Shown: piece after piece, positions 57,771 through 64,000 of the stretch
How positions within the stretch are numbered: position 1 is the first letter of the stretch
Layout: each line of letters opens with the position of its first letter
Assembly: GCA_029945625.1 (NCBI GenBank)
Contig: JAQSCW010000026.1
Span: 62,001-126,000 of the forward strand
Origin: a bacterium
GTDB lineage: Bacteria; Bacteroidota; Bacteroidia; B-17B0; Aurantibacillaceae
DNA: 64,000 nt
Reading direction: 5' to 3'
The notes under the pieces: model-generated
Database searches by the model: none
What the model was told of the DNA's origin: nothing
The model's input: only the letters and a program-made list of their open reading frames with translations
Position numbers and translations under genes: made by a program

Positions 57771-58112
57771 CATCAAGCAAATTGGAAAAGAAAAAATAGT
57801 TCGAATTCAAGTATGATCAAAGACCGGCAATAGCCAAGTGGGCTATTGAGCCCGACTGAGCGGTAGCGCAGGCACGAAGATTTTCGGAAAAATTTTCTGA
57901 AGCCTTGTCCCGAAACCTTTGTAGAACTCTCGATATTGATTCCGGCTTTTTCCGACATTTTTGTGCGATCTTCATATCTTTACTTTGTTTAAATAATTGA
58001 ATATTGAAAAGAAATAACTAAATTTAGTATACTCTAGAAATTTAATGCTAGGGTAAAGAGCAATTGAAATAAATTAATGAGTATGTAAAGAAAAAGGGAA
58101 ATGCTCTTGCAG

Positions 58113-59306
58113 ATGAGATACGTATTGGCATTAGCCATTTTAGGAGCTTGCGGAGCTCCCCAGGGCAGCGGCGATAGGGGTCATCATAACCCTTGTCGAG
58201 GGGGTTTATCCACTAATTATAATTTCACAGAGAATATCAGAAAGCTTTGTGTGCGCCCCGAGGATCTAAATACGGCCGCTGAGCAGTATTCTTTTATAGG
58301 ACGGTACTTCTCCGCTCACAAGGCTTTTGATCAGTTAATGGGTGAGACCGGACCCCAGGATATTTACTTTGATACTTCCGATTTTAGGGCGCATTCTGCT
58401 ATTGAATACATAGTTGAAAAGGCGAGGGGGAGTCAGATCGTGATTATTAATGAAGCTCACCACGTACCTTATCACCGGTTTTTTACCATGTTGCTCTTGG
58501 CAAAGCTTCATGAATCAGGATTTACCTTTTTTGGGGCTGAAACTCTCAGTCATTCAGATACCGTCTTAAACAATAGGGGATATCCTACCCTTCGTTCAGG
58601 ATATTATACCCGGGAACCGCAATATGGAAATTTGATAAGACAGGCAATTAAAACAGGTTTTTATGTTTTTGCCTATGAGGCAAGAGGGGGTGTGGATGGC
58701 AAACTGCGGGAAATTGAGCAAGCACGAAATATTGCACGAGTATTAGAAGTTAACCCAAAGGCCAAAATACTCATCCATTGCGGATTTGGTCATTTAATTG
58801 AGGGAAAAGTGGAAGGCTGGGAAAAAGCAATGGCCGGACGAGTTTTAGAGTGCACCGGCATTGACCCTTTGACAATTGATCAGGTGGAACTCAGCGAGCA
58901 TTCCGACAAAAAATTTGAAAACCCCTATTATCGTAAACTGAACTATAAGTATTTTAAAGTAATACGAAACAGTAGTGTCACCATCCCCGTAAACTTCAGA
59001 ATTGGGGGCAAAAGCAGCGACATCTTTGTTTATCATCCTCGCACAAAACTCTTATACAACAGACCTGACTGGCTTTTTCAATTTTATAAACCAAAGTTTT
59101 TGGTGAATGATATTAAAATTTCATTTCCGGTAATTATCAAAGCCTATTTGGCACAAGAGAATGATGAAATTGCGATTCCCATAGATGTGATTGAGGTTGA
59201 AAAAAAAGCTGACAGCACTGCGTTGGCTTTGATGCCGGGGAATTGGTATACCATTGTTGTAGAAAACCAAAATAAGCAAAAGCAGATTCTTAAGCTTAAA
59301 TTTTAA
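58113..59306 (+). CDS. Lipoprotein with ChaN/erythromycin-esterase-like fold
   Basis: Lipobox LGAC; IVIINEAHHVPYHRFFTMLLLAKLHESGFTFFGAET; ILIHCGFGHLIEG. Alternative start 58101. Confidence 0.65.
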   Translation: MRYVLALAILGACGAPQGSGDRGHHNPCRGGLSTNYNFTENIRKLCVRPEDLNTAAEQYSFIGRYFSAHKAFDQLMGETGPQDIYFDTSDFRAHSAIEYIVEKARGSQIVIINEAHHVPYHRFFTMLLLAKLHESGFTFFGAETLSHSDTVLNNRGYPTLRSGYYTREPQYGNLIRQAIKTGFYVFAYEARGGVDGKLREIEQARNIARVLEVNPKAKILIHCGFGHLIEGKVEGWEKAMAGRVLECTGIDPLTIDQVELSEHSDKKFENPYYRKLNYKYFKVIRNSSVTIPVNFRIGGKSSDIFVYHPRTKLLYNRPDWLFQFYKPKFLVNDIKISFPVIIKAYLAQENDEIAIPIDVIEVEKKADSTALALMPGNWYTIVVENQNKQKQILKLKF

Positions 59307-59440
59307 GCGGAACTTAGCTTTGCCCTATTCATCTGCTCCTAAAGCTCAATATGATTATCGGAATGTAATCACGCGACACAGACAAGAGAGTCGAATCAAT
59401 TATAATATTGTCGGTAAGAGATCCTTCCAACCGATCCTTC

Positions 59441-60889
59441 TTAGGACGGAATCCTCTTAAGCGCTTCCAGCAAATAGCTCCAATACTTTTGTACCGAACT
59501 AATTTGTACGCATTCATCGGGAGAGTGTGCCCCGCGAATATTCGGACCAAAAGAAATCATTTGCATGGCAGGATAATTGGTACCCAAAATGCCACATTCA
59601 AGTCCGGCATGGCAGGCGTTTACATGGGCTTGTTCTTTGTAAAGTTCTGTATACAAATCACTCATTAATTTTACAATAGAGGAGTCCGGTTTTGGTGTCC
59701 AGCCGGGATAAGAGCCTGCAAACCCCACAGAAGCGCCACATAATTCGAAACACGATTTGATCGCATTCGCCAAATCCATTTTTTCTGAATCTACCGAACT
59801 GCGGGTTAAACACTGAATGGTGTAGCTGCCCTCTTTTACCAACACACGCGCCAAGTTATTGCTGGTTTGCACAAGGCGGTCAATATCGGGACTCATTCGG
59901 TAAATACCGCAGGGGCAAGCGTACAGGGCGCGTACTAATTGCCCTTGAAAGTTTTTGTTTAAGGCAGTTTTTGGAGTGGCAATAGGTTCTGCATGTAAAA
60001 CTAAATTAGGGTCTGTAGTTTTGTACTCCGCTTTTAAAATGGAATTTTTGTGGTTAATGAATTCCATAAATGATTTTTCGTGGTGCGCATCAACGCTAAT
60101 GTCTGCTACCGATTCGCGAGGAATGGCATTGCGCAGACTTCCTCCGTCAATAGTGCAAATTTGAACACCAAATTTTTCTGTAGCTTGTGAAAGAATGCGA
60201 TTCATCAATTTGTTTGCATTGCCTCGCCCCAAATGAATCTCCATTCCCGAATGCCCTCCGGTTAACCCTTTTACCGAAATGCGGTACCCCTTGCTACCGG
60301 CGGCTACCGATTCATTTGAATATTTTCCTGTGGCCGTTACATCCACTCCTCCCGCACAACCAATGGTCAGTTCTTTATCATCTTCTGTATCAAGATTTAG
60401 CATGTATTTTGATTCCAATAAACCTCCCTTTAAGTTTAGGGCTCCTGTCATTCCGGTTTCTTCATCAATTGTAAAGAGAGCTTCTAAAGGGGGGTGGGCA
60501 ATTGTTTTTGATTCCAAAATGCTCATAATGCTTGCCACGCCAATACCATTGTCGGCACCAAGTGTGGTGCCTCTGGCTTTTACCCAATCACCCTCCACAA
60601 ACATATCAATGCCTTGTTGGTCAAAATTAAATTTGGTGTCGCCATTCTTTTGATGTACCATGTCTAAGTGACTTTGTAAGCAGACTGTGGCACGTTTTTC
60701 CATTCCGGCACTGGCCGGTTTCTTGATGATCACATTTCCAACTTCGTCGCGGATGGTGGGTAGGCCTAATGATTTTCCGAATTGCACAATAAACGCAATC
60801 ACACGTTCTTCTTTTTTAGAAGGGCGTGGCACTTCATTAAGTGCCGAGAAATTTGACCAGAGTTGTTTTGGTTCTATTGAATTTAGCAT
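59441..60889 (-). CDS. pepD: Aminoacyl-histidine dipeptidase (M20)
   Basis: VCLQSHLDMVHQKN; LGADNGIGVASIMSIL; FTIDEETGMTGA; HAGLECGIL. Confidence 0.95.
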   Translation of the reverse strand: MLNSIEPKQLWSNFSALNEVPRPSKKEERVIAFIVQFGKSLGLPTIRDEVGNVIIKKPASAGMEKRATVCLQSHLDMVHQKNGDTKFNFDQQGIDMFVEGDWVKARGTTLGADNGIGVASIMSILESKTIAHPPLEALFTIDEETGMTGALNLKGGLLESKYMLNLDTEDDKELTIGCAGGVDVTATGKYSNESVAAGSKGYRISVKGLTGGHSGMEIHLGRGNANKLMNRILSQATEKFGVQICTIDGGSLRNAIPRESVADISVDAHHEKSFMEFINHKNSILKAEYKTTDPNLVLHAEPIATPKTALNKNFQGQLVRALYACPCGIYRMSPDIDRLVQTSNNLARVLVKEGSYTIQCLTRSSVDSEKMDLANAIKSCFELCGASVGFAGSYPGWTPKPDSSIVKLMSDLYTELYKEQAHVNACHAGLECGILGTNYPAMQMISFGPNIRGAHSPDECVQISSVQKYWSYLLEALKRIPS

Positions 60890-60968
60890 GGTGTTTTATT
60901 TTGAAAATAGGTTGTTTTCGATTTGCAAGGTACTGAATTTTGCGTGAGGGATGCGAAAGGTTTAGCCA

Positions 60969-61137
60969 CCGCAGACTCGCCTTTTTTTGGCGAGGCGAGG
61001 AGGCCGCAGCGAAGCACGACAAAAGTACAGTGTACTTTTGGGCGAGGCAGTGCGTAAGCCTGTAGCAGCCCGACCCTCATGAAACAGAATTTTCTGATGT
61101 TTGTCCTGCTTCTGTTTCATGAGGGGCACGCCCAAAA
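60969..61137. repeat. Multi-stem structured intergenic element
   Basis: CTCGCC-T7-GGCGAG (60976-60994); AAAAGTACAGTGTACTTTT palindrome (61021-61039); 16-bp perfect inverted repeat CCCTCATGAAACAGAA/TTCTGTTTCATGAGGG (61074-61089/61110-61125) nested in TTTTGGGCG/CGCCCAAAA. Confidence 0.85.
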
Positions 61138-61147
61138 AAAATAACAA

Positions 61148-62545
61148 TTACTTCAAACTTCCAATCATATCTTCGGGACGCACCCAAAGATCGAATTGTT
61201 CGTTGGTCACATATCCCAGCTCAATCGCAGCTTCACGCAACGTCTTATTGCCTTTGTGCGCTGTCTTGGCGATTTTGGCCGATTTTTCATACCCAATATG
61301 CGTATTTAATGCAGTTACCAGCATCAATGAATTTTCGAGGTGTTGTTTTAAAACGGGCAGATTTGGCTCAATGCCCACGGCGCAATTATCATTAAAACTC
61401 ACACAGGCATCGCCAATCAATCGGGCCGACTGTAAAACATTGGCCGCCATCACGGGTTTAAATACATTTAATTCAAAATGACCCATTGAACCGCCAACAG
61501 TCACCGCCACATCATTGCCAATTACTTGCGCGCACACCATCGTCATGGCTTCGGGTTGAGTGGGATTTACTTTTCCCGGCATAATAGAAGAACCCGGTTC
61601 GTTATCGGGAATAATAATTTCACCTATGCCGCAACGGGGTCCCGATGATAACATCCGGATATCATTAGCAATTTTCATAAGTGAAACCGCGTTACGTTTT
61701 AAAGCGCCGCTTAATTCAACCAGGGCATCGTGTGCCGCAAGTGCCTCAAATTTATTGGGCGCCGTAACAAATGGTAGTTTCGTTAACTCCGCAATTTTTT
61801 TGGCCACTAACACATCATAACCTTTTGGGGTATTAAGTCCTGTACCCACCGCAGTGCCCCCAAGAGCGAGTTCTTTCACAGCTCCCAATGCATTGTTAAG
61901 CGCTCTGATACCCATCTCAATTTGTTGCGCATACCCGCTGAACTCTTGGCCCAACGACAATGGAGTAGCATCCATAAAATGCGTGCGACCGGTTTTGATA
62001 ATGTTCTTAAAGTCTCCGGCTTTTTTTGTTAAGGTATTGTGTAGTTTTTCTAAACCGGGAAGGGTGATCTCTACCACTTGTTTGTATGCCGCAATATGCA
62101 TGGCGGTGGGGAAGGTATCATTACTCGATTGTGATTTATTTACATCGTCGTTAGGATGTAGGACTTTTTTCTCGTCTTCTAATTTACCGCCCTGCATCAC
62201 GTGCGCCCGGTAGGCAATCACTTCATTGGCATTCATATTGCTCTGTGTACCCGAGCCGGTTTGCCAAATCACGAGCGGAAATTGATCGTCGAGTTTGCCG
62301 GCAATAATTTCGTCGCAGGTTTTGGAAATGAGATCGCATTTGTCCTTCGCAAGTACTCCCAATTCGTGATTGGCCAGTGCCGCCGCTTTTTTTAAATACC
62401 CAAAGGCATAAATAATCTCTTTAGGCATGCTGGCCTCGGGACCAATTTTAAAGTTATTACGGCTGCGTTCGGTTTGAGCACCCCAATATACATGAGCCGG
62501 TACTTTTACCTCGCCCATGGTATCTTTTTCTATCCTATATTCCAT
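61148..62545 (-). CDS. fumC: Class II fumarate hydratase
   Basis: [47 protein letters not shown]. Start set at [13 protein letters not shown]. Confidence 0.96.
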   Translation of the reverse strand: MEYRIEKDTMGEVKVPAHVYWGAQTERSRNNFKIGPEASMPKEIIYAFGYLKKAAALANHELGVLAKDKCDLISKTCDEIIAGKLDDQFPLVIWQTGSGTQSNMNANEVIAYRAHVMQGGKLEDEKKVLHPNDDVNKSQSSNDTFPTAMHIAAYKQVVEITLPGLEKLHNTLTKKAGDFKNIIKTGRTHFMDATPLSLGQEFSGYAQQIEMGIRALNNALGAVKELALGGTAVGTGLNTPKGYDVLVAKKIAELTKLPFVTAPNKFEALAAHDALVELSGALKRNAVSLMKIANDIRMLSSGPRCGIGEIIIPDNEPGSSIMPGKVNPTQPEAMTMVCAQVIGNDVAVTVGGSMGHFELNVFKPVMAANVLQSARLIGDACVSFNDNCAVGIEPNLPVLKQHLENSLMLVTALNTHIGYEKSAKIAKTAHKGNKTLREAAIELGYVTNEQFDLWVRPEDMIGSLK

Positions 62546-62632
62546 AATCAAAAATTTAAAGCACAAATTTAACAATTTGATACTTTGCCGGGGATATTTT
62601 TCGGGAATAATTAGATGTGAATAAAGAAGACC

Positions 62633-63379
62633 TTATTTTTCGGCGATCTCGTCCAATTCATTGAGAGCCTTAGATACATGCAGCTTCAGACTTTGAACCA
62701 AGACATCGCGTTCGTCTAAGAACAAGAGATCGGCATGAGCAAAATCATACAGACTTGGTTGGCGACCGGCAAATTTGGAGGTCTTGATGCCTGCTTCGGG
62801 TTTTCTAATCAGAAGTTTTCGGTCCAGTTTTTCACACGCGTCGAGCTCGTATAATTTTTTATCGGTGATCAATTTAATTAGTTCGTCGGCATAATCGGGT
62901 GAAGTGGCATAACCGGCATTTTTTAAACCATAACACCAGCCTTTAAAATCATTTACGGATAAATAAAACAAAGAGGCATAACGCGGACGAGAAGAAAGAA
63001 ACAAACTGTGATCGGTATAAGATTCATCAATGCTGGCGTACCTCCTGAAACATTCGTTGGTACTATCGTCATCTTTTAAAATGGTGTCGCCTTCCCAGCC
63101 ATTATGACATTTTATTCCGAAATGATTATTGGAACGTTTCGCTAATTCGCTAGTTCCGCTGCGGCTTTCGAGAATGGCTTGAGCCAGAATCACACTCGCA
63201 GGAATATTAAATTGAACCATCTGTTCAATGGCTTCTTCGGCATATGAATCAATATAGTTATAGGTTCTGAGAAGTGGTGGCTGGGCCTTGAGAACAAACG
63301 TGCAGAGAAATATCAGTAGAGCCAAGTGAAAGGATCGTTTGTTGAGGAGACGGTGAATTGAAAATCCGGTATTTATCAT
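62633..63379 (-). CDS. Glucosaminidase-domain peptidoglycan hydrolase
   Basis: IPASVILAQAILESRSGTSELAKRSNNHFGIKCHNGWEG. Confidence 0.93.
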   Translation of the reverse strand: MINTGFSIHRLLNKRSFHLALLIFLCTFVLKAQPPLLRTYNYIDSYAEEAIEQMVQFNIPASVILAQAILESRSGTSELAKRSNNHFGIKCHNGWEGDTILKDDDSTNECFRRYASIDESYTDHSLFLSSRPRYASLFYLSVNDFKGWCYGLKNAGYATSPDYADELIKLITDKKLYELDACEKLDRKLLIRKPEAGIKTSKFAGRQPSLYDFAHADLLFLDERDVLVQSLKLHVSKALNELDEIAEK

Positions 63380-63459
63380 CTACATTTACAAAAATATGCG
63401 TACTTCTCATCAGTATCTGAAGGCCGACATTTACATATTAACAATCTGTTTTTGAAAAA

Positions 63460-64000
63460 ATGAAGAATTTCTCCTACATCATCGTCTTTAGCACGGCTTT
63501 TCATCTCTTAGTTCCCGCGCAAGGGCTTGTGAAATACCCGGTTACCGAGAAACAAACTCAAACCGACGATTATTTTGGTACCAAGGTGGAAGACCCTTAC
63601 CGCTGGCTGGAAGATGACCGGAGTGCCAATACGGCCGAATGGGTGAAACGTGAGAATAGTTTCACCGAAGATTATCTCAAAATGATGCCAGCGCGGGCAA
63701 GGTTAAAGGCGCGTCTCACCGAATTATGGAATTTCAACAAACAAACGGCTCCCTACAAAAAGGGTGATCTGTTCTTTTGCAGTCGGAATAATGGCTTACA
63801 AAATCAAAGCGTGCTCTTTGTGATGAACACCTTAAGCGATGTAGGGGAAGTATTATTAGATCCAAATACTCTTTCCTCAGATGGCACTGTTTCTTTGAAC
63901 AGCACGTCTATTTCCAAAGATGCAAAAACTCTGGCTTATGGTATCTCGCGAGCAGGAAGCGATTGGGTAGAAATTCATTTCAGAGATATCGCCTCTAAAC
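63460..64000 (+). CDS. Prolyl oligopeptidase family (S9A) protein, truncated by window end
   Basis: MKNFSYIIVFSTAFHLLVPAQGLVKYPVTEKQTQTDDYFGTKVEDPYRWLEDDRSANTAEWVKREN. Confidence 0.92.
   Translation, partial: MKNFSYIIVFSTAFHLLVPAQGLVKYPVTEKQTQTDDYFGTKVEDPYRWLEDDRSANTAEWVKRENSFTEDYLKMMPARARLKARLTELWNFNKQTAPYKKGDLFFCSRNNGLQNQSVLFVMNTLSDVGEVLLDPNTLSSDGTVSLNSTSISKDAKTLAYGISRAGSDWVEIHFRDIASK

Noticed and set aside
57474-57810. Two ~100-aa minus-strand ORFs (DTLRHPSIPFDTLRQPS...)
   Set aside because: Translations of the 10-bp repeat array and terminator region; no independent coding evidence.
60837-61147. Overlapping short minus-strand ORFs (e.g. MRVGLLQAYALPRPKVHCTF...)
   Set aside because: They translate the structured element in multiple frames; more likely artefacts of a noncoding repeat than genes.
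1-64000. tRNA/rRNA genes, transposases, prophage or classical defence islands
   Set aside because: None recognised by reading; a tRNAscan-SE/Infernal and DefenseFinder/PADLOC run would be decisive.

Overview
Chromosomal segment of a Bacteroidota bacterium, probably Flavobacteriales-like. This rests on several secreted proteins with T9SS-type C-terminal tails, a fused 2-oxoacid dehydrogenase E1 alpha/beta, a long-form IspG, TPR-SpoIIE proteins and TAnnTTTG-like -7 boxes. Coding is dense and mostly housekeeping or envelope. I saw no rRNA, tRNA, transposase, phage module or CRISPR array. The points I would look at first are: (1) a secreted protein at 54696-57467 whose N-terminal half resembles the glycine-rich ligand-binding domain of the animal receptors ALK/LTK, followed by seven Ig-like repeats and a T9SS-type tail; (2) a TMTC-like multispanning glycosyltransferase/TPR protein with an inserted block of EF-hand-like loops, encoded behind an ECF sigma factor and a small putative anti-sigma factor; (3) a highly structured intergenic element between fumC and pepD (60969-61137); (4) a 10-bp TCGAAG tandem array with a 25-bp direct repeat (57583-57770); (5) two back-to-back long hairpins after a ferredoxin gene (1768-1890); (6) an N-glycan catabolism cluster (sugar MFS / AGA / CutC / GH92); (7) an overlapping nucleotidyltransferase and small-protein pair. 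All homology calls are from reading the protein sequences, with no database search.
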